A stretch of DNA of 64,000 nt from Bacillus pumilus (GTDB taxonomy: Bacteria; Bacillota; Bacilli; Bacillales; Bacillaceae), in the NCBI GenBank assembly GCA_001938995.1, contig MKZN01000005.1, positions 124,001 through 188,000 of the forward strand. The letters are read 5' to 3'. Positions 1 to 6,520 of this stretch are shown in pieces (position 1 is the first letter of the stretch; each line of letters opens with the position of its first letter). The position numbers were made by a program, and so were the translations under genes. The notes below the pieces were generated by a model, which worked only from the letters and a program-made list of their open reading frames with translations, was not told the origin of the DNA and made no database searches.

Positions 1-35
1 CGAGTAGCAAAAGTAGATGAATGAAAGATTTAAAT

Positions 36-71
36 AAAAGTTGCCCTCCTTTTAGAAGTGGGGCAACTTTT
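36..71. terminator. Intrinsic terminator at left edge
   Basis: An 11-bp perfect stem (AAAAGTTGCCC / GGGCAACTTTT) with a 14-nt loop is followed by T-rich sequence on both sides. It probably ends a gene left of the window and may also stop reverse-strand transcription from the 113-residue gene. Positions 72-202 hold no gene I can support. Confidence 0.75.
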
Positions 72-202
72 ATTTTGAGGTATATTCATACATCTAAGAC
101 GAGATGGCTTTCGTTCACACCAAAATTCTGAAGGGACCCTATCTTCTCTATACCAATCAAACGAAAAGCTACTTTTTTTACGGTTTAGTAAAAGGTTGAA
201 TG

Positions 203-544
203 TTAAAAGTTGACGGTTATTGACTTCTTTACAGGTAATTTATTAGATATCACAGTTGCTGTCACTTCAACATCTTTGGTTGCGTTTTCTAATAAATGAA
301 CTTCGGATGAAAATGCTCCAACTTTATCAGTCGAAACGCTTTGAGGTTTTACTATACTACCAGACGAACTTGAAAGATTTACATTCACAGATGTTAAAGG
401 AACCGTATTGCAAGATACGATCCCTTTAACTTGAAAACACATATTTTCCTTGATTAATTCTAATGTGATTTCAGGGCAACTCGTTTTAATTAGAAATTCA
501 TCTTCTCGATAAACTCTTCTTCCGCACCCGCAGTTTTTAGCCAT
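203..544 (-). CDS. Small Cys-rich hypothetical protein, partner of the collagen-like gene
   Basis: 113 residues, function not recognised. The N terminus begins MAKNCGCGRR with further cysteines near residues 23, 36 and 45. The rest is Ser/Thr/Val-rich and predicted beta (NVNLSSSSGSIVKPQSVST), like a small beta-sandwich surface domain. No signal peptide or membrane segment is visible. It starts 33 nt after the stop of the collagen-like gene on the same strand, so the two are probably cotranscribed. The ribosome site is weak (AAAAGG, about 13 nt upstream of ATG). By context I infer a spore-coat or exosporium-like surface component; that is inference only. Confidence 0.65.
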   Translation of the reverse strand: MAKNCGCGRRVYREDEFLIKTSCPEITLELIKENMCFQVKGIVSCNTVPLTSVNVNLSSSSGSIVKPQSVSTDKVGAFSSEVHLLENATKDVEVTATVISNKLPVKKSITVNF

Positions 545-577
545 ATTATCTCACATGCCTTTTCTAATTCTTTCATT

Positions 578-2011
578 TTAGAAGTTTTGAACACAAGTAT
601 CGCAAGGACCACCTGTATTTTTAAAGACAACATTGTCGACTAAAGCTTGACTACCTGGGGCTGGATTTCCGATGTTTTGGAAAGTGATACAGGCAGTAGT
701 CGCTCCTGGTGGTGCACAAACTGTTAAAGAGTATTCTTGGAAGACGCTTTGAGGTTGATTCGATACCGCTATAATATGCGGGATACCTTCAGTGAATATT
801 GGGTTCGTTGTAATGGTTCCTTCTGCAGTACCCGTATTCGTTATTAATGGTGGGCATGTCTGTGGCGGGAAGGATACCGATGCAACTAAAACACCTTGAG
901 CCCGAACATCACCTGCAAACGTAAGAGTAAAGCAGCAACCTTCTGAAACAGGGACAATTTGGTTTATAAAGCCCGGAGTTGCTACTGTTCCAACAGGTGG
1001 ACTAGGGTCTAAACCAAGAATACTAACAGATTGTATAGTTGGTGTAGTGGCGCTGCTTACAAAGCGACCACTATGAGCGTTTGGAAAATCAACCACAGTA
1101 GCTGTAGCAGATGTCCATGAGGTAGGTGGTGCTCCAACAGCTGATAAATCGAACCCAGGATTAGTTAAGAGATTTGTACATGGGCAGCAGGCTGTACCGG
1201 TAGGACCAGTAGCACCAGTTGCTCCCGTCGCACCAGTAGCACCAGTAGGTCCAGTAGCGCCAGTGGCTCCCGAAGGTCCAGTAGGTCCAGTAGGTCCCGT
1301 AGCGCCAGTGGCTCCCGAAGGTCCAGTAGGTCCAGTAGGTCCCGTAGCGCCAGTGGCTCCCGAAGGTCCGGTAGGTCCAGTAGCGCCAGTGGCTCCCGAA
1401 GGTCCAGTAGGTCCAGTAGGTCCCGTAGCGCCAGTGGCTCCCGAAGGTCCAGTAGGTCCAGTAGCGCCAGTGGCTCCTGAAGGTCCAGTAGGTCCAGTAG
1501 CGCCAGTGGCTCCTGAAGGTCCAGTAGGTCCAGTAGCGCCAGTGGCTCCTGAAGGCCCAGTAGGTCCAGTAGCGCCAGTCGCTCCTGAAGGTCCGGTTGG
1601 TCCCGTAGCGCCAGTGGCTCCCGAAGGTCCGGTTGGTCCCGTAGCGCCAGTGGCTCCCGAAGGTCCGGTAGGCCCCGTAGCGCCAGTGGCTCCCGAAGCT
1701 CCGGTAGGCCCCGTAGCGCCAGTGGCTCCCGAAGGTCCAGTAGGTCCAGTAGCGCCAGTGGCTCCTGAAGGTCCGGTTGGTCCAGTAGCGCCAGTCGCTC
1801 CCGAAGGTCCAGTAGGTCCTGTAGCGCCAGCCGTTCCCGTAGCCCCCGGCGGTCCAGTAGGCCCCGTAGCGCCAGCCGTTCCCGTAGCCCCCGGCGGTCC
1901 AGCTGGCCCAGTGCGTCCAGTACGCCCACGTTTTCCAGGAATACCAATTGTTTTAATACAACAACAGAATTCTAAACACTCTCCACAATGAGAACATCGC
2001 CTATGCTTCAA
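578..2011 (-). CDS. Collagen-like repeat protein (BclA-like, putative spore surface)
   Basis: 477 residues. The N terminus (about residues 1-23) is Cys-rich ([15 protein letters not shown]), lacks a Sec signal and could anchor or cross-link the protein. Residues about 24-272 are uninterrupted Gly-X-Y triplets, mostly [12 protein letters not shown] units, expected to form a collagen triple helix. The C-terminal 200 residues start [13 protein letters not shown] and look like a beta jelly-roll that could trimerise or bind carbohydrate. This layout matches BclA-type exosporium glycoproteins, where Thr in GPT triplets is glycosylated. The start is TTG at 2011 behind AGGAGGG, 7 nt spacing. The following 113-residue gene is probably in the same transcript. 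The surface role is inferred from architecture. Confidence 0.8.
   Translation of the reverse strand: MKHRRCSHCGECLEFCCCIKTIGIPGKRGRTGRTGPAGPPGATGTAGATGPTGPPGATGTAGATGPTGPSGATGATGPTGPSGATGATGPTGPSGATGATGPTGASGATGATGPTGPSGATGATGPTGPSGATGATGPTGPSGATGATGPTGPSGATGATGPTGPSGATGATGPTGPSGATGATGPTGPSGATGATGPTGPTGPSGATGATGPTGPSGATGATGPTGPTGPSGATGATGPTGPTGPSGATGATGPTGATGATGATGATGPTGTACCPCTNLLTNPGFDLSAVGAPPTSWTSATATVVDFPNAHSGRFVSSATTPTIQSVSILGLDPSPPVGTVATPGFINQIVPVSEGCCFTLTFAGDVRAQGVLVASVSFPPQTCPPLITNTGTAEGTITTNPIFTEGIPHIIAVSNQPQSVFQEYSLTVCAPPGATTACITFQNIGNPAPGSQALVDNVVFKNTGGPCDTCVQNF
1195..1930 (-). repeat. Tandem DNA repeats encoding Gly-X-Y collagen triplets
   Basis: About 730 nt of near-identical 9-, 27- and 36-nt units built from GGTCCAGTA, GCGCCAGTG and GCTCCCGAA (plus strand) encode GPT-GAT-GPS triplets. 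Synonymous variants are scattered (ggtcca/ggtccg/ggcccc), as expected from unequal exchange or slippage. Length is likely to differ between strains. Long open frames on both strands here are repeat by-products, not genes. Confidence 0.9.
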
Positions 2012-2124
2012 ATGACACCCTCCTAAAAAAATGTAATCATCACATAATATTAGAGAAAGGAAAATATGTAAGGGTTTTTTGCGGAATTCAAAGATAAATA
2101 TTTATGCTTTTGAAAAAACGATAA

Positions 2125-2205
2125 AAAATGGACTTTTTCTATTTGAGCCATCGTATGATAGAGACAAGCAAACAACGAAAGATTTTATCCAAAGATCATT
2201 GAGTA
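2125..2205 (+). repeat. Degenerate LXG-locus repeat block, copy 1
   Basis: Contains CATCGTATGATAGAGACAAG, then GATTTTATCCAAA and GATCATTGAG. The same ordered words occur at 6300-6440 and 8550-8665, beside the LXG toxin gene inside the sigK element. Here the block directly precedes an LXG gene fragment, so it probably marks the remains of another toxin locus. Function unknown; it may include promoter or terminator parts. Confidence 0.6.
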
Positions 2206-2214
2206 TAATATAAC

Positions 2215-2367
2215 CTTGAACTGACAAGTGTGAATGATGCTAAACGAGCCGCAATAGATATGTATGGACAAAATTTAAACGTTAATAGATTCGTTATCAA
2301 TGCATCTAGTGCTCTTTCGGTGAATCGATATCTTGATGAAATGTTTATACCTAAAAAATTCCATTAA
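2215..2367 (+). pseudogene. LXG toxin gene remnant
   Basis: An open frame without a start codon reads LELTSVNDAKRAAIDMYG and runs 50 codons to TAA at 2365. The first part matches the linker of the LXG toxin at 6521-8161 (ELTGVNDAKRAATGVD). The remaining residues (about 30) differ from that toxin and may be the end of another toxin tip. The LXG domain is missing, so this is a 5'-truncated relic. It lies outside the sigK element, between the collagen-like gene and the 3' half of sigK. I see nothing else in 2012-2577. Confidence 0.6.
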
Positions 2368-2573
2368 TCTATAAATTTAACTCTCATTCATTTTACCCTC
2401 ACTCTATTTAACAAGATATCCTGTCCAAAATGAGAGGAACCTGGGGATTTGTGTTCCTTTCTTTATTAAGATATGCATCAAATAAGGAACAAAGAGTGAT
2501 GACGAATGTAGATATGATATGTGGTTGTAATAACAAACTCTTTAGGTTCAAAAAAGGGTCGTAATAACAAAAT

Positions 2574-2601
2574 AAAAACAGACCGAAAGAGGTCTGTTTT
2601 G
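2574..2601 (-). terminator. Terminator of sigK
   Basis: Stem ACAGACC / GGTCTGT with a 6-nt loop is followed on the reverse strand by TTTTTATTTTG. It lies 36-40 nt downstream of the sigK stop codon. Confidence 0.8.
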
Positions 2602-2636
2602 TACTGTCATTTAAAAAAATGTTTTTAAATCTACCA

Positions 2637-3017
2637 TCACTTCCCTTTATCCCGCTTTCGTTTCTCTTTCTCCGCCCGGTAAAACTCATGAAACATCTTC
2701 ATAAGCGCCCGTTTCTCAATCCGGGATACATAGCTCCGTGAAATCCCAAGTTCTTTGGCAATTTCCCGCTGCGTCTTCTCTTTCTTTAAATCAAGTCCGA
2801 ACCGCCCGACGATGACTTCTTTTTCACGTCCATCAAGAATGTCGATATACTTCTTTACTTTTTCAAGCTCCATGTTGAGCTGAATCGTATCAATCACGTC
2901 TTCATTTTCTGATTTTAAGACATCAATTAATGAAATTTCGTTGCCTTCCTTATCCTGACCAATGGGATCATGGAGGGAGACATCCTTTTTTGTTTTTTTG
3001 AGCGCGCGTAAATGCAT
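2637..3017 (-). CDS. sigK: Sigma-K 3' fragment (regions 3-4; SpoIIIC equivalent)
   Basis: C-terminal half of the late mother-cell sporulation sigma factor. From [15 protein letters not shown] it covers region 3 and the region 4 helix-turn-helix ([24 protein letters not shown]) to the basic tail ending DKGK. It aligns nearly residue for residue with remembered B. subtilis SpoIIIC. The reading frame stays open upstream through Asn-Glu-Ile-Leu (AATGAAATCCTT, 3018-3029) up to the recombination core. Excision of the intervening element would join this to the 5' fragment at 12884-13252 and restore ...[11 protein letters not shown].... Alone it has no promoter or ribosome site that I can see and should be silent before rearrangement. 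Confidence 0.93.
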   Translation of the reverse strand: MHLRALKKTKKDVSLHDPIGQDKEGNEISLIDVLKSENEDVIDTIQLNMELEKVKKYIDILDGREKEVIVGRFGLDLKKEKTQREIAKELGISRSYVSRIEKRALMKMFHEFYRAEKEKRKRDKGK

Positions 3018-3024
3018 AAGGATT

Positions 3025-3051
3025 TCATTATTAATGTCAAAAGGGGGGTGC
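3025..3051 (-). other. Attachment site at the sigK 3' junction
   Basis: Core AATGA (reverse strand, 3025-3029) followed inside the element by an arm reading, on the plus strand, TATTAATGTCAAAAGG then GGGGTGC (3029-3051). It pairs with the inverted arm at 12890-12912. A join at the core restores the sigK frame. Confidence 0.8.
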
Positions 3052-3070
3052 TGTAAAAATGAAACAAAAT

Positions 3071-3397
3071 TTATTGTACTGGTTCAGTTCTATATTTTTC
3101 ATCCTTAATCCGTATTAATTGAGCTTCTCTTGTTGAGATGTATAGAATTTCGTTCTTTTCAATAACCATTATTCCTTCTGTCGGTTCTTCCGAATATGAA
3201 GAATGTATTAGTTCAAATTTTAACGAAGTATCCGGTGTTACAGTTCGCATGAGCTTGCCTATTTCTTTAGAAATTAAAGGGATAGTTACAACTACTCTTA
3301 ATGAGTATTTATTAGATGGCCATTCCAATAATGTAGTGTTAGCTGAAACCCCAATGTACGGTAAAACTGAAATCACTACACGTGACGGCGAGTTCAC
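3071..3397 (-). CDS. Hypothetical protein in the sigK element
   Basis: 108 residues, unrecognised. The GTG start has only a weak upstream GAG. The sequence alternates hydrophobic and charged stretches ([31 protein letters not shown]) like a small alpha/beta domain. There is no signal peptide, membrane segment or Cys motif. An overlapping plus-strand frame (3138-3434) looks less protein-like. Located just inside the sigK 3' junction. It may be real or the end of a decayed gene. Confidence 0.4.
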   Translation of the reverse strand: MNSPSRVVISVLPYIGVSANTTLLEWPSNKYSLRVVVTIPLISKEIGKLMRTVTPDTSLKFELIHSSYSEEPTEGIMVIEKNEILYISTREAQLIRIKDEKYRTEPVQ

Positions 3398-3433
3398 AAA
3401 CTTAAATTACTCGAGTTCACACAAAATAAAATA

Positions 3434-3456
3434 GCAGGAGCTTCCTCCTGCAGGGA
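3434..3456 (-). terminator. Terminator below the frameshifted secreted-protein gene
   Basis: Stem GCAGGAG / CTCCTGC with loop CTTC (3434-3451). On the reverse strand it is followed by TATTTTATTTTG, so it serves reverse-strand transcription from 3782. Confidence 0.65.
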
Positions 3457-3520
3457 ACAGTCAAAAATAAGTTAATTGTTAATGATTCTGAAATTATTAA
3501 AACATGCATAGTGATGGCAG

Positions 3521-3782
3521 CTATATATTTTTAATACCAACCTTGATAATTGCTGTCCAAGTACCATCACCTTCTTTTGAGGCATCTTTTAGATAAGAAA
3601 CATAAGAGAGATCCTCCTTGTGTATTGGCTTTTAGATGAATAGTTTTCAGCTCAGCTTGAGGAGTTATTACCTTTTGACTAATGTTGCTGTCTGCATTAG
3701 AAGTTGAAGCGAATGCAGGAGATGCAGAAACAAGTAAAGCAAAGGATAATGCGGAACAAGTTAAAACTTTTTTTAATCTCAT
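3521..3782 (-). pseudogene. Frameshifted small secreted-protein gene
   Basis: The ATG at 3782 has a good ribosome site (AAGGGAG). It encodes a clear Sec signal peptide (MRLKKVLTCSALSFALLVSA...AFA) and a short mature region to ...HLKANTQGGSL near 3600. The uninterrupted frame then gives an implausible basic tail ending at 3567. Shifting by one base instead gives YVSYLKDASKEGDGTWT, then ...VGIKNI and TAG at 3521, which reads like a genuine secreted C terminus. I infer a one-base insertion near TCTCTTATG. Intact, it would encode a secreted protein of about 86 residues. Function unknown. Confidence 0.6.
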
Positions 3783-3906
3783 TTAAAACACTCCCTTGTT
3801 TATTTTGACACACCTAATTATCCTATATTTTACAAAAAAACAAACGGTTTTCAGAGTTAGATAGATTATAAGGAAATTTTAATATGAACTTTCAAGGAGT
3901 GGTAGG

Positions 3907-4323
3907 ATGAAATCTGAACAATTGTGTTTACTGCCAGGGATCGATGAGAAGCAAGTCCGAAATGCTCTGATCAAGGAGCTGAAGGTTTATAGGGCCTTGA
4001 AGGTTAAAGAAGAAAACAGAAAAGAGCAGGAAGCAAACGGCGCAACAGGCCTTTTTCCTTCTCTCAGGAACCAGGAAGTTTTAAATGAACTGAAGGTCCG
4101 ACAGATAGAAAGAGCGCTAGAAAACAGCCTTGATGAAATTGAGTAAGATATCATCCGAATGAAATACCTTACATCACGTGTGGTGAAGGATTTGGAAGTG
4201 TGTGAAGAACTGGGGCTGAAGAAGGACCGATACTATAAGCTAAAAAAGCAAGCGACGCGACGTTTAATCTTTCGACAGCACTCGGAATCATATGATTGCT
4301 GTTTTGTTTTTGAGAAAAATTAA
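3907..4323 (+). pseudogene. ArpU-type phage regulator gene with in-frame stop
   Basis: Begins ATG at 3907 behind AAGGAGTGGTAGG. The first 79 codons give a charged helical protein (MKSEQLCLLPGIDEKQVRNA...). TAA at 4144 interrupts it, but the same frame continues as DIIRMKYLTSRVVKDLEVCE, ELGLKKDRYYKLKKQATRRL and onward to TAA at 4321. The downstream half is a recognisable sigma-70 region 4-like HTH of the ArpU/late-phage regulator type. Reading through would give about 138 residues, a normal family length. The stop falls just before the HTH, so the product should not bind DNA. It is a relic showing phage ancestry of the element. Confidence 0.7.
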
Positions 4324-4375
4324 TGGTAAAATACATCATGTTTCTCATAATATGTTTAAAAGAGGTGCAAAGATT

Positions 4376-5260
4376 TTGAAGAAACTTACAATCCTTCTAG
4401 TACTATTAATTCTAACTGTGACATCTATAACATTATTAATAAATAAGAACAAAACTGAGAAATTTAAGAATGAAAATTGGGCCTACGAATATTTGAAAAT
4501 TAATAAACTGCATAACCAGAAAAAACTAACTGGAAAAGGTGTTAAAGTAGCATTAATTGATTCCGGTGTTTCATTTAAACAGGAGATTAATGTTAAGAAA
4601 GGGGTAAACGTTTTAGATTTTAAAAGATCATATCAAGATGATCATGGTCATGGAACTCATTTAGCTGGAATTTTAACTAGTAAAGACATTGGTGTTGCGC
4701 CAAACATCGATTTATATGTAATTAAAGCCTTGGATAACAATTTAAACGGTGATATTAATAATGTAATAGAGGCAGTGAATTATAGTATTGAAGAAAGAGT
4801 TGACATTATTTTAATGTCATTTGGCACTTTAAAATATTCTAGGAAACTGGAATCTGTTATAAATAGAGCTTTAAAAAATAATATTGTTGTAATTTCATCG
4901 GTTGGGAACTATGGGTTACAAGAAAAAAGTGAGATACTCTACCCTGCTAAATTTGAAGATGTTATTGCTGTAGGAGCTTTAAATAAGAACGGTGATATAT
5001 GGAAAGGGACAACTGTAGGTAATGAATTAAATGTGTTACTTCCGGGGCAATTTATAAAAAGTTATTCAAAAGATGGTTCCTTTTTATATAGTAGTGGTAC
5101 TTCTATGGCAGCTGCCTATATGGCAGGTCTTGTTGCTCTCTTTTTTGAAGAATATTCATCATATGATAAACACACAATTTCAAAAAAAATATGGAAAAAA
5201 ATCAAGAATTTAGATAAAATAAATGGGTATTCGGTTATGAATACAGATAAATTTTTTTGA
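4376..5260 (+). CDS. Membrane-anchored subtilisin-like serine protease (S8)
   Basis: 294 residues from TTG 4376, preceded by AGAGGTG at 8 nt; upstream in-frame ATGs lack ribosome sites. An N-terminal hydrophobic segment (residues 4-22) followed by NKNKTEK suggests a signal anchor with the protease outside. The S8 triad is complete: Asp62 (LIDSGV), His92 (HGHGTHLAG) and Ser243 (SSGTSMAA); the oxyanion Asn is Asn178 (SVGNYG). There is no obvious long propeptide and no C-terminal extension, so this is a minimal subtilase. The stop is 15 nt before a secreted putative toxin gene, and a putative immunity gene follows. I infer it may mature, release or degrade that toxin. The DNA is strikingly A+T-rich, indicating transfer. 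Confidence 0.88.
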   Translation: MKKLTILLVLLILTVTSITLLINKNKTEKFKNENWAYEYLKINKLHNQKKLTGKGVKVALIDSGVSFKQEINVKKGVNVLDFKRSYQDDHGHGTHLAGILTSKDIGVAPNIDLYVIKALDNNLNGDINNVIEAVNYSIEERVDIILMSFGTLKYSRKLESVINRALKNNIVVISSVGNYGLQEKSEILYPAKFEDVIAVGALNKNGDIWKGTTVGNELNVLLPGQFIKSYSKDGSFLYSSGTSMAAAYMAGLVALFFEEYSSYDKHTISKKIWKKIKNLDKINGYSVMNTDKFF

Positions 5261-5275
5261 GAAAGTAGGGTTTAT

Positions 5276-5857
5276 ATGAAGAGTAAGCTTATTCTAGTAA
5301 TGCTGTCTTTTATTCTATGTTTTTCGGCGGTGACTCCAGTATATGCTGAGAACGTAACTTCTCAGGATAGTGACTTTGTGGTTAGTGATCAATTGATTGA
5401 ACAAGTATACGAGGATACTGGTATAGATGTTTCAAATGTAGATGTATCAAATTTTAATGAAGAATTTGACTTTCTTTTGAATGATCCAGTATTTATTGAA
5501 TTAGAAGAAACTTTAGCGCTACAGAGTCAGAATGCTGAATTGAAAGAAGATAGTGTAACTGGCCAGTGGGTACCGGTGGTGGCAGCTGCTTTAAGATTAT
5601 TAATTTCTCAAGTTGGAAAAAAGGGAATGCAACAGGGATGGAAAGTAGCTAGACCACATGTGCAGAAAGCATTAAAAGCGCCTCAAAATTATATTATTGA
5701 TGGCCCTGGATCAGGAGGACGTATTATACAGGTACGTAGCAAAAAAACCAAAAAACCATTATTCAGACTAGATTATGCACCAATAAAGCATGGAAGACCT
5801 GCTGTTCTACATTATCACGTTCCACCTAATCTAAAAGATCATCATGTTATTTTCTAA
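5276..5857 (+). CDS. Secreted putative toxin with His-rich C-terminal tip
   Basis: 193 residues. Signal peptide MKSKLILVMLSFILCFSAVTPVYA, cleavage about A24/E25. An acidic stretch follows (VSDQLIEQVYEDTGIDVSNVD), then a hydrophobic segment (VPVVAAALRLLISQV), then a basic C-terminal domain ending RLDYAPIKHGRPAVLHYHV and PPNLKDHHVIF. The Arg-Leu-Asp-Tyr and HYH/HH cluster resembles polymorphic-toxin tips; from memory it is like proteins named SAR2788-family putative toxins. It sits 15 nt after the subtilase gene and is followed directly by a small acidic gene suited to be its immunity partner. The catalytic activity is not known to me. Confidence 0.65.
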   Translation: MKSKLILVMLSFILCFSAVTPVYAENVTSQDSDFVVSDQLIEQVYEDTGIDVSNVDVSNFNEEFDFLLNDPVFIELEETLALQSQNAELKEDSVTGQWVPVVAAALRLLISQVGKKGMQQGWKVARPHVQKALKAPQNYIIDGPGSGGRIIQVRSKKTKKPLFRLDYAPIKHGRPAVLHYHVPPNLKDHHVIF

Positions 5858-5870
5858 AGGAGAGATCCTA

Positions 5871-6146
5871 TTGCTTAATTTAGACGATACAATGCATTTA
5901 CATGTAGGTTATTATGAAAATGATTTAGATTATGAAGGTGTGTTTTTTAAAAGTTTAGATTCAGGAAATTGGTTATTATTTTTTGATCAAGAAAGCTATG
6001 GTATAAAACTTAAACAAAAATATGAAAAATACGATGATTTTGGTTTGTTGGTTGGAGAGTATAATCTTGATGATGAACATGTTGAGGAAAAGGGTGATGA
6101 ATTGTTTGAACGTTTTCTAAAAGAAAACGGTTTAATTAATTCATAA
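5871..6146 (+). CDS. Putative immunity protein for the secreted toxin
   Basis: 91 residues from TTG 5871, behind AAAGGAGAG at 6 nt. An in-frame ATG at 5844 would add 9 residues but overlaps the toxin end and has no ribosome site. The protein is acidic, rich in Tyr, Asp and Glu (DDTMHLHVGYYENDLDYEG), and cytoplasmic. A small acidic protein directly after a basic secreted toxin is the usual layout of a cognate immunity protein. No family recognised; the role is inferred from position, size and charge. Confidence 0.55.
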   Translation: MLNLDDTMHLHVGYYENDLDYEGVFFKSLDSGNWLLFFDQESYGIKLKQKYEKYDDFGLLVGEYNLDDEHVEEKGDELFERFLKENGLINS

Positions 6147-6262
6147 TGTTTTTGTGTAGTATGTTACAAGAAAACAACACGATATAGAAGAAGACAAAGC
6201 TAATTTGTAAAATTTCTAGAATTTCTTTTCTGAAGGCGATGCTTTTTGGGAGTAATAACTAG

Positions 6263-6290
6263 AGTGTCCATTTTTATGGGCACTTTTTTT
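6263..6290 (+). terminator. Terminator of the subtilase-toxin-immunity operon
   Basis: Stem AGTGTCCAT / ATGGGCACT with a short T loop, followed by a run of T. It closes the three-gene operon. The rest of 6147-6520 holds a repeat block and no gene. Confidence 0.75.
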
Positions 6291-6299
6291 ATAGGTCAA

Positions 6300-6440
6300 A
6301 CCGACAAAAAGTAGGTTAAAAAGAGGCCTTATTTCTGTGAGAACCCTGTATGATAGAGACAAAGCAAAACGAACCGATGATTTTGTTAAGAAAGAAAGAA
6401 CCTGCGGACACTGGTCATTGAGCACAATCAATGCTATTTT
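6300..6440 (+). repeat. Degenerate LXG-locus repeat block, copy 2
   Basis: Shares with copies 1 and 3: CCGACAAAAAG, GTATGATAGAGACAA, GATTTTGTTAAG and GAACCTGCGGAC followed by TCATTGAGCAC. It lies upstream of the LXG toxin gene. The hairpin right arm present in copy 3 (GGTGTCCGC plus T run) is missing here. It may be the leader or promoter of the LXG operon. Confidence 0.6.
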
Positions 6441-6520
6441 TGTACCTTTATGCCTATTTAAAGACAGATTTTGTGTTGGTAAAATTGACCTTGGTAATGA
6501 ATAAGAAGGAGTGACTTCTT

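Noticed and set aside
1195..1930. CRISPR-like tandem repeats
   Set aside because: Repeats are contiguous, codon-phased and coding, with no unique spacers.
1165..1991. Long open frames on both strands across the collagen repeats ([13 protein letters not shown] and [10 protein letters not shown] types)
   Set aside because: By-products of 9-nt periodic GC-rich repeats; no ribosome sites, and the reverse-strand Gly-X-Y frame explains the sequence.
2408..2689. Reverse-strand frame overlapping the sigK end
   Set aside because: Out of frame with sigK and runs through its terminator; composition not protein-like.
3025..3044. Joining sigK through the AATGA within TTAATGACA at the 5' side
   Set aside because: That join gives ATG-AAA-TCC and destroys the frame; only the AACGA/AATGA pair in the Asn-Glu codons restores [11 protein letters not shown].
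3138..3434. Plus-strand frame opposite the 108-residue hypothetical
   Set aside because: No ribosome site and less protein-like than the reverse frame.
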